The notes: a model not told the origin generated them from the sequence alone. Numbered from the stretch's first letter, positions 32,375 to 45,315 are shown. The stretch: DNA of 64,000 nt from Nelumbo lutea (GCA_022828595.1 JAKGHH010000003.1:105237583-105301582); one strand, 5' to 3'. Translations and numbers: made by a program.

Positions 32375-35300
32375 TTCTCCCCCACTTGGAGAGAACTCGA
32401 CCTTGAGTCGTGACGAGGATAGGCAAGTGTTATCTCTGGCAGGTACCGGTGAAGGTCAGCAACGTTGAAGGTCTTAGATATACCCATATGATCTGGTAGG
32501 TCCACTATATAGGCATTGTCATTAATCTTCTTCACGATCTTGTATGGACCATACTTCCGAGGCTTCAACTTGTTGTAAGTACCTACGGGAATTCTTTCCT
32601 TCCTTAAGAAGACCATAACCTCATCACCTACATCAAACACTTGAGGTCGGCGGTGTTTGTCTGCGGCCATCTTGTACTTGGCGTTGGATTGCTTTAGCTT
32701 CTGCTTCATGGCGTTTTGGACGGACTGGATTTGTTCTGCCATCTGCTCTGCTGAGATACTGGCGCTGGGTACCTTCGGTAGTTTCACTAGATCCAGCGCA
32801 TGGTTAGGGACCTTCATGTACACGATGGAGAATGGGGATCTGCCTGTAGAACTATGCACTGCATTGTTATAGGCGAACTCAGCCTGGGCTATGGCAAAGT
32901 CCCACTGTTTCGGCTATTCCCGGCATATGCTGTGAATTGAATTCCCTAAGGTTCGATTTACCACTTCTGTTTGTCCATCTGTCTGCGGATGGGCTGTACT
33001 GCTGAAATTAAGTGATGAATCAAACAACCTCCACAGGGTCATCTAAAAGTGACTGAGGAACCGTGTGTCACGATCTGAAGTGATGGTCTTGGGTACCCCA
33101 TGTAAGCGAACAATCTCCCTGAAAAATAATTTGGCTGTTGCGGATGCATCTGATGTTTTATTGCATGAGAGGAAGTGAGCCATTTTTGAGAACCTATCAA
33201 CCACCACGAAGACGGAGTCCATGTTCCTCTGGGTCTTTGGCAAGCCTAGCACAAAATCCATGGACAAGTCTTCCCATATAGCAGTAGGAGCGGGTAGGGG
33301 CATGTAGAGACCTGTGTTCTGGGTTTGTCCCTTAGTTGTCTGACAAACATAGCACCTGCTTACGATGGTAGACACATCCCTTCTCAATTTCGACCAGTAA
33401 TATCGCCCCTTAACAGCTTCTATTGTTTTGTCCCTTCCCAAGTGTCCTGCTAGTCCACCCCCATGCAAATCCCTGATGATCTTTTCGCGGAGGGAGGTGC
33501 AAGGGATACACAACTGTTCCCCTTTCATAAGGAACCCGTCATAAATAAAGAAGTCTTCTGCTGACTACTTATTCATACATTTCTCCCATACCTGTTGGAA
33601 GTCTTCATCTTGGGCATATAAGTCTTTTAGGCACTCAAAACCCACAATCTCAACGCTGAGGGTCTTGATGAAAGATACACACCTACTAAGTGCATCAGCC
33701 ACTTTATTTTGCTATCCTGTCTTATACACAATTTTATATGGGAACTTGTCTAGGAAAGCAGACCATCTAGCATGTAAATCACTTCTTAATTGCTTTTGCC
33801 CACTAAGATATTTTAGGGCCTGGTGGTCAGTATAGAGAATAAATTCTTTTGCAATAAAATAGTGTTCCCATGTTTTCAAGGCTCTTATCATAGCATAAAA
33901 CTCCTTGTCATAAGTAGACCACTTTCTCCTGGCTTCACATAATTTTTCACTAAAGAAGGCAATGGGTCTTTTCTCTTGGGACAATACAGCCCCTATGCCA
34001 ACTCCACTGGCGTCACATTCAACTTCAAATAATTTATTGAAATCAGGTAAGGCAAGAACAGGAGCAACACATAACTTTTCTTTTATGAGAGCAAAACTTT
34101 GCTCTTGTTCTTCTCCCCATTGAAATTTCCCCATTTTCAAGCATTCAGTAATGGGAGCCATGATACTACTAAAATTCTTAATAAAACGCCTATAGAAGGT
34201 TGCCAACCCATGAAATCGCCTGACATCTGTGACAGTGGATGGGGTCGGCCACTCCCTAATGGCTTTCACCTTTTCCTCATCTACTTTCACACCATCCTTG
34301 CTTATAATAAATCCCAGGAATAATAAATTATCATTCATAAAGATGCATTTCTTTAAATTAGCATATAATTTATTTTCCCTCAATGTTTTCAGGACCTCCC
34401 TAATTTGTCCCACATGCTCAGTGATAGATTTGTTGTATATCAAAATATCATCCAAATAGACTACCACAAATTTACCAATGAAGGAGCGCAATACCTGGTT
34501 CATCAGCCTCATGAAAGTGTTGGGTGCGTTGGTTAGTCCAAAGGGCATGACCAACCACTCGAACAAGCCATCTCTAGTCTTGAAGGCTGTCTTCCATTCA
34601 TCTCCAGGACGAATCCTGATTTGATGATATCCACTCCTGAGATCTATTTTTGAGAAAACTACAGCTCCGCTTAGTTGGTCCAGCATGTCGTCTAGCCTAG
34701 GAATGGGAAATTTGTACCCAATGGTGATCTTGTTAATGGCCTTGCTGTCGACACACATTCTCCAACTGCCATCCTTCTTAGGTGTTAATAAGGAAAGTAC
34801 TGCACAAGGACTCATGCTGATTTGAATGTGTCCCTTTTTCAATAATTCTTCTACCTTTTCTCATAAAATTTCATTCTTCTTAGGACTCATCCTGTAATGT
34901 GGGAGGTTAGATAGACTCGCACCTGGAACAAAATCAATATGGTGCTGTATATTTCTCATGGGAGAGAGTTCATTTGGTAACTCCTCTGGAACTACATCAT
35001 TAAATTCATCCAGTAGTCCCTGTATTTCAGCTGGAATTGTATTTTTATCATTAACATCTTCTCCTTTTACTACTAACAAATGTATCTCATGAGTATCCTT
35101 ACATTCTTTAACAAATTCAGCATGATGATGGGTGATGATAAGGAAAATTTTCTCATGTGCCTTTGGAGTATTTGTAATACTTTTTTCTGCTATGGGTAAC
35201 AAAGTATAACGTGTACCTTCTTTTTCAAGTTGGTAGGTATTCTTCCTACCCATGTGCCTTGCATCTGTATCAAATTGCCAAGGCCTCCTTAACAAAATAT

Positions 35301-36873
35301 GGTAAACATCCATATCTACAATATCACAATATGCTTCATCATTGTACTTACCAATTGAAAAATGTACCTTGCAGCGTTCTTCCACTCGTACGCCGCCTCC
35401 TTCCTTGATCCACCCAATTGTGTATGGGTTGGGATGTTTTTCAGGAATCAGCTGTAATTGTTGGATGACATCCCTGCAAATAATATTTTCCTAACTACCA
35501 CTGTCAATAATTAAATTAAATAATTTTCCCTTGATAGTACATCTGATATGAAATAATCTGTGCCTTTGAGAAGTATCCTTATTTTTCTGGGACAACATTA
35601 ATTTTCTTACCACACAAATATACTCCTCATGTTCATATGGACCCTCTTCATCCTCCCCATCAGGTCCACAATATACTTCTTCCTCAATATCTTCTTCCTC
35701 TTCCCTTTCTACCATATTAACTGCCTTCCTCCTGGGACAGTCACTGGATCTATGTCCAACCTCATTACATTTAAAACATTTAATAGGAGCAGGCCTTGCA
35801 TAAGGGTTACTGGGTTTAGGAGGGTTGGAAGGATTACCTCGAGTATGTCCTCCTGTAGTAGCCTTATCGGCGTTACTTGTACTTGCCAGGTGAGAAGGTT
35901 GTACTGCCGAAACTGATTTGTTCCTGTCGACAGTTGCCAGTCTGTTGTCGCTCCCTATGTACCGACGATAATTATCACTGCGTGCCTTGTCCTGGAACAT
36001 TAATTCTGCTTTCAAGGCTAGGTTCCTTGCTTCCTGCACACTAAGAACCATCTGTACACCAATTTTTTCTCTGATAGACAGTCTTAAACCGCTTAGATAA
36101 CGAGCTGCCTGTTGGTTATCACTTTCAGATAATTGATTTCTTTCAGCTAATCTCAAAAATTCAGATGTATATTCATTAACACTACGAGAACCCTGCGCAC
36201 ACCTATGATAAGATTCAAACATATATTGTTCATAGTCAGGAGGTAAAAATCTACCTTTGATTAATTATTTCATGCGCCTCCAGGTTCGAACAGGACCCCT
36301 TCCTTCTCTCATCCGGGTCTCTCTCATCCGTTCCCACCAAACAGATGTGCCTCCCTTTAATCGGAAAGCTACTAATTTTACCCTTCGTTCCTCTGGTATT
36401 TCCATGTAATCAAAGAACCTATTGGCTTCTGTGATCCAATCCAGAAGTCCCTCTATACCAAGATCTCCACTAAAATTAGGAATATCTACCTTGAGTTTAA
36501 ATTCATCATTATTCCTACGGGGGTTGAAATTACCTTGATTGTGCCAATTTCTACCGTTTCTGTCATTGCCGGGAAGAACTGGAGCACCACCAAATTCGAA
36601 ATCATCATCACTATCGTTGTCAAGAACTGGACGTCGGGACGCAGTAGCGACGGGTGGTCTGTCGTGGTCGTCTCCTGCGATCTGCTGTGGATTTTCTCGG
36701 ATTCATGGGACAACCTCCCGTAACAAGGTTTGCAGTTGTTCAGTCACCTCTGCCAACTGCCGTTCGATGTTATGTGTGGCTGTACGCTGCTTTTCGATTG
36801 CTCTCCAAACAGCTGGGAACCCTTGATCTCCGTCACGGGGTGGGTTGCGACTGCTACCGTCTGGGTTGGACAT
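32338..36873 (-). pseudogene. Ty3/gypsy gag-pol, one frame with eight in-frame stops
   Basis: From the ATG at 36873-36871 (MSNPDGSSRN, just after the primer-binding site) to the TAG at 32340-32338 the frame never shifts. Domains in order: gag with zinc knuckle CFKCNEVGHRSSDC (about 35780-35740), protease LIIDSGS (about 35512-35494), reverse transcriptase with [10 protein letters not shown] and the catalytic YLDD (about 34460-34450), RNase H ([14 protein letters not shown] and [10 protein letters not shown]), integrase with [20 protein letters not shown] and [11 protein letters not shown], and a C-terminal [20 protein letters not shown] stretch. In-frame stops are at 36703, 36265, 35491, 34861, 33712, 33565, 33043 and 32914 (lowest base of each). 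Each can be one transition away from Q, R or W. The element is therefore dead but almost undamaged otherwise. Confidence 0.92.
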
Positions 36874-36904
36874 GACTGGGCGAATTCCCTGCTCTGATAC
36901 CACC

Positions 36905-37493
36905 TGACGCAGCATAGAAGCAATGAGAACCGGAGCTGGCTATGCAAGCACCGGGCGTTCGCTAGCACCTAGCGAAAAACACCGATTTCTCTAGGAGAGA
37001 GAAAAGGCAGCGAAAATAGGAAGAAGAGAACTTGAAGAAATTATGAAAATCTGAAGTATGAATTGATGAATAACTTTGGGAAAATAGCAGTATTTATAAT
37101 ACATTTGGAAATTGTAAAAGGACTAGGAAAGAACATGAATCTTGATCTTGATCTTGATCCTCTTGGGCTGTCTTGATAAGGTCGAACCCTCTTGGATTTC
37201 TTGGGCTTGATCTTCCACCGTCTGATCTCCCTGGCTCTCTTTATGCATGAATCTGGGAGTCTTGGATTTCTTGATGCTTCTTGGAGTCTTTGTTGGATCT
37301 TGATTGGAGTCTTGAGTTCTTGCTAATCTGGGAAGAGTCTTGATAATCTTGGATTCTTGATAAGTCTTGGAGTCTTGGATTAAGTCTTGGTGGATCTTGA
37401 ATTATCCTTTCTTTACTTATCTTGGACTCTTGACCTTATCCTAGGAGCTGCCGCCCCTAAGGGTGAGATGGGCCTTGGGATGGGCCTCCATCA
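36905..37493 (-). repeat. Ty3/gypsy 5' LTR
   Basis: Same length as the 3' LTR and about 98% identical by eye. Most differences are transitions. It ends two bases before the methionine-tRNA primer-binding site. Confidence 0.92.
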
Positions 37494-38136
37494 CAATTAG
37501 AAGTCTAAAAACAATCATAGGATTTATCCCCTATCATTTACTTAAATAAGGTTGTTGACAAGTTCAGATGTAAAAGTTTGGGTTTGTTCTGTTTAAGTGG
37601 AGAAAGTTTTGCAAAAAGAGCAATTATAGAATTATAGAAGAATGTTTATAAAAATTTGCTATGTTTATGCATGGGGGCAGTGTAATCATACAACTATGGA
37701 ATAGATGCTATTAAAATCAAAAGCCTTTTTTAATGGATAATATATAAAAGCATTCGAAATAAGTATGTAGATTGGAAGGAAAATTTTAAAGTTCATTGCC
37801 TGGAGATTCCCCTAAAGCAATTATTTTCGATGCCTAGGTTAAAATATCCATTTGGAGGGTAGATGTTCAAGGTAAAATTGTTTTCTGAGAAGAGTGTTAT
37901 CGATTAAAAATGTGTTTTGGATATTTGTGCAATGGATAGATAGCAATCTAATTAATGGAAAAATCTTTGAGGACAGCAATAACGCCTTAACATCTTGTAG
38001 GATGTTTGAGCTGTTGGATCTGGTGTCTGATATCTGGTTACAAGTGAAGCTTCAGAGGTTCATCCCATTAGAAAATTTATCTGATAGATTTCCTAAATGG
38101 TTTTGTATATTACATCTGATCCTTGTTAGATATTGA
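37494..38136 (+). pseudogene. Old LINE fragment, right part
   Basis: This continues the fragment broken by the Ty3/gypsy insertion. Degenerate frames give pieces such as SDRFPKWFCILH near 38080-38115 that fit the zinc-binding and linker region after a LINE reverse transcriptase, but decay is strong. The right limit is uncertain. Confidence 0.4.
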
Positions 38137-39959
38137 TAGTGTGGTAAATGGATTAGATTCAGGCTGGATTAGGATGAACTAAGTTCAATTGGATTGTTAA
38201 CACCATAGATCTGACTTTCATTCTATATTTGATTGGATTTGGGAGTTACATTAATGACATCAAAATTTAAAGTAATAATAATAATGAAAAAGAAGGGAGC
38301 TAAGTAACCTACTAAATCCAAATATCAAAAATGATATTATCAGTTTAGATTGCAAAAGATGTGTTTAACTTGCTCAAGCCTGAAGAATAAAATAAAGAAG
38401 GAACCAATGCATAGAAGAAGAATATTGGGGAAAAGAAGGATTGAGATTCATCAAAAGAAAGAAAATTGTTAGCAGGGTTTGGGGGTAAGGTATAGGACTA
38501 CATAGGCAATGATTGTAAAATCCCTGTGTACAGTAGTAGCTTGTTGAGAATTTGTTAAAAATTGAATGGCCTTGGATTGAAAGCCTATGCCCCACACAAT
38601 GTAAATTCTTCAACTTAGGTGCTCGACTTGCACCTCCACTAGAGGTTGGAAATACTTCATTGTTATAGTTGTTCAAGACTGAACTTGTAGTGTACTCTAA
38701 TGCCATGCGTTTGAATGTAGTTAATGAAATGGTGGTAGTTTTGTTACATTGAGGTTAACTTGTAATGGGTAATATAGAAGGCAATTGGAATCAATCACTT
38801 AATTTAGTTATTCTTTATACCTCTGAAGGTGGCTAACTTGTGCAAAAATTCCAGATGTTATTCTTCATGGCATTTGGTAGTACATGTTCACCACCAAAAG
38901 TGGAGACAATCTGGAAAGTTGACCAAAATTAGAAATTCTTGGACAGTATACCTCTAAGATGGAGTTCATGGCACAATTATGGAAATGCAGTTTTAGGCTG
39001 CCAACATTATAGGGATTGGTCACAAATGATCCTAGAGGCACTGATGCATTGAATTTTTTTGGACAATCATGTCAAGATTCTAGTTTGGATGATTAATCTG
39101 CATTCAAATGATATCCTAAAATAATTTTTCTTACATGTGACCTGAGAATCACAAACACAAAGTAGGCATAATTTTTTTCTCCCTTTGATTGGTACTATTG
39201 GCATATGGTTCTGCTATCTCAAGCACTATTTGAGAGTTCAAGAATGGACAAGGGGCAACTAAAACTTTGTGCAACCGATATTTGGTGCCTATAGGCTACA
39301 TATTTTTTCAATGAATTTGTTTGTGATTCAGTTTCTGAACAAATTTGGGTCAATAGGTAGTGTGGTTTCCTTGATGATGTTGATTCTTATGTTCATTTAA
39401 GGAGCTAATTACTGCAATGTTAGATTTTCAGCTTTCCCTCTTAGCATGATATGGTAGTTTGACAATTGGCTAAAAGCAAAAATCCAATTAAGCATGAAGA
39501 TGGGTTATTTCAGGATTGATGGTTGATTTGCTAATGGATCAGCAGTGATTAGAATTTACTCAGTAGTGAAAGTAGATTAAATGAGCTTTTCAACAGGTAA
39601 ATTTTAAAATCTAAAAGTAATGGTCAATTATGGCCAAATTTGGAGAAAGTGAGCCAACGGTTAAATTTGGTGCCTTAAATGATCAAATTACAGCACAAAA
39701 ATTGGATGAACGGTTTCATGAGTTGGACTACTTTATTTTTGCATCTATCAACAAGCCAAACATGAACAAATACGTTTAGTAAAAAATTGCATTTCAAAAC
39801 AAACAACGAGAGTGCAAAGAGCGCCTAGACGTCTGGCCCTACTTTGCATATACTTAGACTGGTTCTGCAAAAAATGTGCAGTGCATATTTGTATTTGCAC
39901 TGCATCTAAACGGAGCCTTAGGGAAAATCCTTGGCTACACATAGAACTGCTTCACTCCT
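38137..39959. other. Unassigned sequence between two LINE remnants
   Basis: A 110-codon minus-strand frame at 38374-38706 has no recognisable domain. Near 39745-39922 the phrases 'gaacaaatac', 'catatttgtatttgcactgc' and 'aaacggagcc' resemble the CTCAGTTTGG MITE family and may be a diverged copy. Nothing else could be supported. Confidence 0.35.
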
Positions 39960-42863
39960 ACTAGAGGTCGATCTGGTGGCCTCTTTTGCTATTGGAAACC
40001 AGACTTCCCATTTGACCTAGTGGAAAATAGTGATAGATGGATCATCATCCAAGTAAAACCATCTCAAATGAATCATGAATAGTTTATTGTCTGTTTTATG
40101 GTCATCCTGAAAAACAAAAAAGATCTCAAGTCTGGACAGAACTAAATGACAAGATGAGAACAAGGGAATTTGGCTCCTTATTGGGGACTTCAGTGATATC
40201 ATTGATCCATCTGAGTACAGTGGGGGAAGACCAAGCTCAAATAAAGTATCCAAACCACTGGGTGCTTTAATTGAGAACCACTCCCTCCTTGAAATAGAAT
40301 CAGGTCAAACAAGAAATGGAGAGGTAGGAAAGTCATAGAAAAACTAGATAAGGGAATGGAAACCTCTGATTGGCATTCTCTTTTTCCACATGCCTGAATC
40401 ACCTCCACTTATTCAATCTTCTCAAACCATTTCATACTATTATTAGACACCTATCCTCAAAAAGTCTTTGGTCCCAAACAATTCCACTTTATGCCAATGT
40501 GGTGTGAAGAGGAGGAATGCAAGGAAATCGTTGAAAACCATTGGTCCTTGATGGAAGGTGCAGCATCAATCCCAAGCAAATTAAGATGTAAAAGTGCCCT
40601 CAAAGATTCGAACTCAAAAAGATTTGGGAGAGTGGAGACTAATTGTGAGAAATGGTTGCATAGAGAATAATCACTTTGGAGAATGAAATATAGGGAAACT
40701 TGGCTCCAAGAGAAACAAATCCTCCAAAAAGAATATGAAAAATGGTTGCATAGAGAAGAATTTCTTTAGAGAATGAAATCTAGGGAAACTTGGCTCCAAG
40801 AGGGAGATTGAAATACTAGGTATTTTCACCAAATGGCAAATTTTAATAGAAGGAGAAACTCTCTGGAATTTCTCAAATCTCCGGATGGTGACTTAATGTC
40901 CCTAGAGGAAGTAGCCAAAGCATTCAAACACCAAGCCAAAAACATCAGTAACACTATATATTCTAAACCCATTGACATAAAAAATATAAATTCCGAGAAA
41001 TTAATTGAGGAAGAAGCCCAAGAACTATTGATTCCACCTTCGGAAGAAGAAATTAAGTCAGTTGTTGAATCCCTAAGAGCCCACTAGGCTCCTTGTCCAA
41101 ATGGGTTTACTCCCTACTTTTTTTCCAAAAATTCTGGAATGTCATCAAGACAGGTGTTTTCCAGTTGGTGCAAGATTTCTTCATACTTCCTAAGTCAGTA
41201 ACCCAATATAGACTGATCAGTGTTTGTAATGTAATTTGTAAGATCATATCCAAATGTCTAGTCCTTAGAATGTAGAAGTATCTGAACTGTTTAATTGCCC
41301 CAAATCAGTCATCTTTTATCAAAGGTAGGCAATGTGTGGATAATGTCATATTAGCACAGGAGGTAATACACAAAATGAGAAAACAAAAGAAAGGGAAATG
41401 ATGGATTCTTCTCAAATTGTCATGTCAAATGATTATGATAGAATGAGAAGGGATTTCATTATTGAGGTTCTCAAGGAGATGGGCTTTCCTTCTAAGTGGT
41501 GTAGGATGATTAAATGGTGTCTTGATACACCTCGATTTTTAGTCAAAATAAATGGAACACAAAAGGAACTCTTCTCCCTCTCAAATGGTCTTAGACAAGG
41601 GGACCCTTTATTCCCTTATCTATTTATCATTGGCATGCAGATCTTGTCTCGTCTTCTATCCAAATCTGAAGTACAAATGAGGCTTTAGGGGATTAAGCTT
41701 ATCCGAGGTGGCACTCCTATATCATATTTATTATTTGTTGATGATTGTTTAATTGTCTGCAAAGATGAGATCAGCCAAATAAAATTAGTATTAAACCCAT
41801 CAAAGGATTTTGAGATGTTGTTTGGTCAGAAAATAAATAAATTGAAAGCTGGGGTTTAGTTTAGTAGGGGAATACATAGAAGACAAAGAAAATTATTTTT
41901 TATCACTTCTCCATATGAAATAGTTAAAACAAGTGGAGAAATACCTGGGGGCTTGAATTGATTTTGAGAAAATAAGTAATAAACACCAATGGAAGATTTT
42001 GGAGAGGATGGGATCTAAGTTAGCACTTTGGAAAGAAAAACTATTATCTCAAGCAGGTAGAACCACAATGATAAAGTCAACACTCCAAGCTATCCCAAAT
42101 TATATAATGGGATCATCCATTCTGCCCATGTCCATTATAAAAATTGGAATAGACCCAAAGAAATTTCTGGTGGGATGGTTTTGCTAATAAAAAAACACAC
42201 CACACCATTCACTAGAATAAATTATGCCAATTGAAGATTGTAGGGGGATTGGGATTTACAAGGATGAAGGAATTCAATCAAGCAATGTTTTCGAAGCAGA
42301 TTTGGAGGTTATTTACTAGAGAAACTAGGCTTTGGAGGCATGTTCTAAAAGAGAAATATATCCAGAATAGATCATTGTTTACACTAAGGAAGAGACCTTT
42401 AGACTCAAGCTAGTGGAAGAAAGCCCTAACACTTTGGGATATGGTAATTTAGTCCATCTATCATATCCCTGGATGCCCTCCTTACCAAATGGGATCCCAA
42501 AATTTCAAATCTCTATTGAACCCCCTCCCCAACATTTAACAGTAAAATACCTCATCTCACCATCGGGCTTATGGGAAGAGCAAAATCTCAATTTATTCAT
42601 TTAACATAGTAAAGAACACATCCTTTAAACATTGATTTCATCCCATTTACTGGTTGACAAACTTATATGGAAAAGATCGAAATTGGGATTGATGTTAAAG
42701 CCTGGATACAAATTGTTCATTGCTAACCAACCATCATTTCCAGGCCAACACATGTAATGGAGCCTCATTTGGAAAACCAAAGTTCCTATGAGATTTCAAA
42801 TATTTATGTGGAAGGCCTAGTGGAATGGTTTAAAGACAAGAGATAAATTATGTTTCTTGCAAC

Positions 42864-43445
42864 TAGGGGTGGATTTGAGCTGAGCTGAGCCGAATATCTG
42901 GCTATTCAAACTCGGATCGCTCATAAACTATCAAGCTTGAGCTCGAGCTCGATTTGAATTAGAGACTTGAGCTCAAACTTGACTCGAGTCAAAAGCTCGG
43001 AAGTTTGAGCTCTGCTCAGTTTGAGCTCAGTTACCTTTGATTGTAGGTCTCCCTTAACTGCTGAAGTGTTGCATTGTGGTGTCCCTAGCAGCCGATGGCT
43101 CCCTTAGTTACCGAGGTCTCCCTTAGCTCTTGAAGTGTCGAGCTGAGGTTTCCCTAGCAGCTGAGGTCATCCTTAGTTGCCGAGGTGCCGAGCTGAGGTC
43201 ACCCTCAGTGGCTGAGGTGCTAAGCCGAGGTCTCCCTCAATAGCTGAGGTGACGGGCTGGGGTGACATAGGCTCGCGAACCTCACGAGTTGAGCTTTATT
43301 AAGCTCGAACTCAGCTCAATTAGAAAACAATCCTATATATTAGACTCAAGTTTGGCTCAAAGTTCGATTTAGACCAAGCCAAGCCGAGTTTTTCACAAAC
43401 CAAGCTCGAATAGCTCGTGAACAGCTCGGCTCGTGACCACCCCTA
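42864..43445. mobile_element. hAT-type MITE 5 (GAGCTCGA-rich) inside the LINE
   Basis: The left end TAGGGGTGG and right end CCACCCCTA are perfect inverted partners. The duplication is CTTGCAAC (42856-42863) and CTTGCAAG (43446-43453), 7 of 8 matching. Subterminal regions are dense in 'gagctcgag', 'aagctcg' and 'gagctga' motifs. The LINE reading frame KLCFLQ continues as EEDMKYLICHC across the insertion site, confirming the junctions. The middle holds a minisatellite (43058-43262). Confidence 0.9.
43058..43262. repeat. Imperfect minisatellite within hAT-type MITE 5
   Basis: About seven to eight imperfect units of roughly 25-30 bp are built on 'agctgaggtctccctcag' and 'tagccgaggtgccg' phrases. 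Unit boundaries vary, so the copy number is an estimate. Confidence 0.65.
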
Positions 43446-44217
43446 CTTGCAAGAAGAGGACATGAAATACCTTATCTGTCACTGTGAAACTGAAACTTGG
43501 CGGCATGTTTTCTTTTCATGGCACTATGCTTGTGCAGTGTGGTTATCCAATCTTGGTGTTAACCTAGACAAAATGCACAAGACCCTACTCAATGAGTACA
43601 TAATGGATTGGTTGGCTTCTAAGCTAACTGATGTATCCAAAGAAGAAAAACTTCTCTATGTTTAGAAATTGTTTATACTGTTCAGACTCATATGGAATCG
43701 AGGATGCAGTGGCTCATAATAAACCAGTCCCCAATCCGGTTCAGTTAATGGAGAGCATGAATCTCTACATTATGTGGGGGAACCTATATACCTGCATTCT
43801 CACATCATTGCATCAATTAAGTACACAATGTTCATTGATGGTTCTTTTATATATAACAAAGTGAAAGCAGGAAGTTTGGAATTGGAGTTACTATTCTCTC
43901 TTCCAAAAATGAGTCTTTTCAGGAAGCTGGAGAATCTTTTCTGTCAAACCCTCACAAACCAAATGGTGGGCCCTCCTCCATGGTCTTCAACAATATCACT
44001 CATTGGAATTAAAAACTTTGTCCATATTTTCTGACTTAGAAAGCGTAGTATATAGTTTCTACCAAAATGAAGATGAAGACTGGATTGTCAAGCCTATCAC
44101 TTTTGCCTTTTTTTGACATAATATGTATAAACTATATAAGCAGAGAATGGAGCAGAGCAATATGGACTCCTTATGTAATGACGTTACCTTACTAATATAT
44201 GCTTTTTAAGTATCTCA

Positions 44218-44783
44218 CAGTGTTTTCAACCCATCATTGACTTGGTTGGTTGAACCACTCGAAGCATCACCTGATCAAGATTCCCAGTCTAGATTGAGTA
44301 AAACTTGAAGAAGGTAAAAAAAACTATTGACTTAGTAAAAAATCATTTGACCTGGATGGTTGGACCGTTGATCCGTTTGATCTGGTGACTGAGTTGTGGG
44401 TTGCATACTAACTTTGTATGCAAACTTCAAGAGGCCATAACTTTGTACTCTGATGTCTGATGGAGGTGTTTTTTTTATTTTTTATTTTGGGTAACTTTTC
44501 GAGATCTATGCGTTACAAGCCATGCTATTTTCATGAAAAAACCCCCTTTTTGGCCTCGAATCGCAATTTTCAATATTTTTATAAATAAAAAAAATTAAAA
44601 ATTGAATTTAAAAACATAAATTAAATATAAAATACTTCATATATTACATGTAAAACATAATTATACATTATTTATTGATAAAATATATGTTTATACATAC
44701 CTATATATACATACATACAGACATACATACCTGCGATCCAGAGGCAAAAACGGATCGGCCTCAGGTTGGTTTTTAAAACACTG
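44218..44783. mobile_element. Possible DNA element with CAGTGTTTT ends
   Basis: The left end CAGTGTTTTCAAC and right end TTTTAAAACACTG are inverted partners of about 13 bp. The left arm continues 'cttggttggttgaaccac' and the right 'cggatcggcctcaggttgg'. No convincing target duplication was found. The core is AT-rich and includes a 'tacatacatacag' run. Confidence 0.45.
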
Positions 44784-45114
44784 CTTTCTAAGTTTATTTT
44801 GGCAAAAAATAAAAAATAAAAATAAAAAGATTGAAACCCACAATGAACAAAGTACCAAATTTTGCATACTACGAACATCAAAACTTCATTGTTGCTGTCA
44901 GGGAGGTTATTTGGTTATCTTGAGTTGCTCCATTTTTTTAACTAGTGTCATGCTTCCTCGTCTGTTTGTAGACTGAATCAATGAATCTTCCTTATGAAAG
45001 GTGGATTCACCTTTGGGTTGGCAATTTATAAAGCAATTTATTCAATCCATCCATTTTGGGCTTGGATTTACTATCCGCTAGTTGTTCCCACATCTCTGCC
45101 CACGAGACATTACA

Positions 45115-45177
45115 GCTATGTATTGGGAATATCTCCCTTGTCATTTATGTGAGATGTTCCCAATACATGATGGTGGT
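45115..45177. repeat. Short foldback repeat, copy 3
   Basis: Arms TATGTATTGGGAATATCTCC and GAGATGTTCCCAATACATGA pair around a loop of about 18 bases. It lies about 140 bp from copy 4, in the same orientation. Confidence 0.7.
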
Positions 45178-45315
45178 TCTCTGTGGGTAGAGATGTGGCA
45201 ACAATCTGTGTGTAGCAGATGATGCGTTTTATGCAGTGTGTCAAAATGGGTTGAATCATATGGGTAAGGGATGTGTTACAACAAAACTCTCCCAGTCCCA
45301 ATAGGCCACTGCAGC

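Larger units (their letters stand above)
31786..37493 (-). mobile_element. Ty3/gypsy LTR retrotransposon, possibly CRM-like chromovirus
   Basis: The 589-bp LTRs are 36905-37493 (5') and 31786-32374 (3'). On the minus strand they start TGATGGAGGCC and end TGCGTCA, inside a perfect 5-bp duplication CAATT (31781-31785, 37494-37498). The primer-binding site TGGTATCAGAGC (36902-36891) lies 2 nt after the 5' LTR. A purine tract GTGGGGGAGAA precedes the 3' LTR. By eye the LTRs differ at about 12 of 589 positions (about 98% identical), so insertion is fairly recent. Order gag, protease, reverse transcriptase, RNase H, integrase is typical Ty3/gypsy. The coding frame runs 37 nt into the 3' LTR, a trait known for CRM chromoviruses; no chromodomain was recognised, so this lineage is tentative. 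Confidence 0.93.
39960..44190 (+). pseudogene. Decayed LINE (non-LTR retrotransposon), nearly full coding span
   Basis: Modules occur in order on the plus strand in shifting frames: endonuclease (GRSGG near 39968; IGDFSDIIDPSEYSGGRPSS near 40180-40240), the pre-RT stretch (NTRYFHQMANFNRRRNSLEF, about 40812-40870), reverse transcriptase (RLISVCNVICKIISK; LSNGLRQGDPLFPYLF, about 41578-41625; catalytic FVDD, about 41732-41745), WKEKLLSQAGRTTMIKSTLQ (about 42030-42090), a zinc-finger region (CHCETETWRHVFF, about 43465-43510) and RNase H (MFIDGSF, about 43828-43850). Many stops show it is old. No poly(A) or target duplication was found, so the ends are approximate. A hAT-type MITE at 42864-43445 interrupts it. 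Confidence 0.8.

Noticed and set aside
32268..32468. Plus-strand frame at the 3' LTR border
   Set aside because: It is antisense to the gypsy gag-pol and LTR and has no domain of its own.
36539..36875. Plus-strand frames of 73-95 codons
   Set aside because: They are shadows of the minus-strand gag region.
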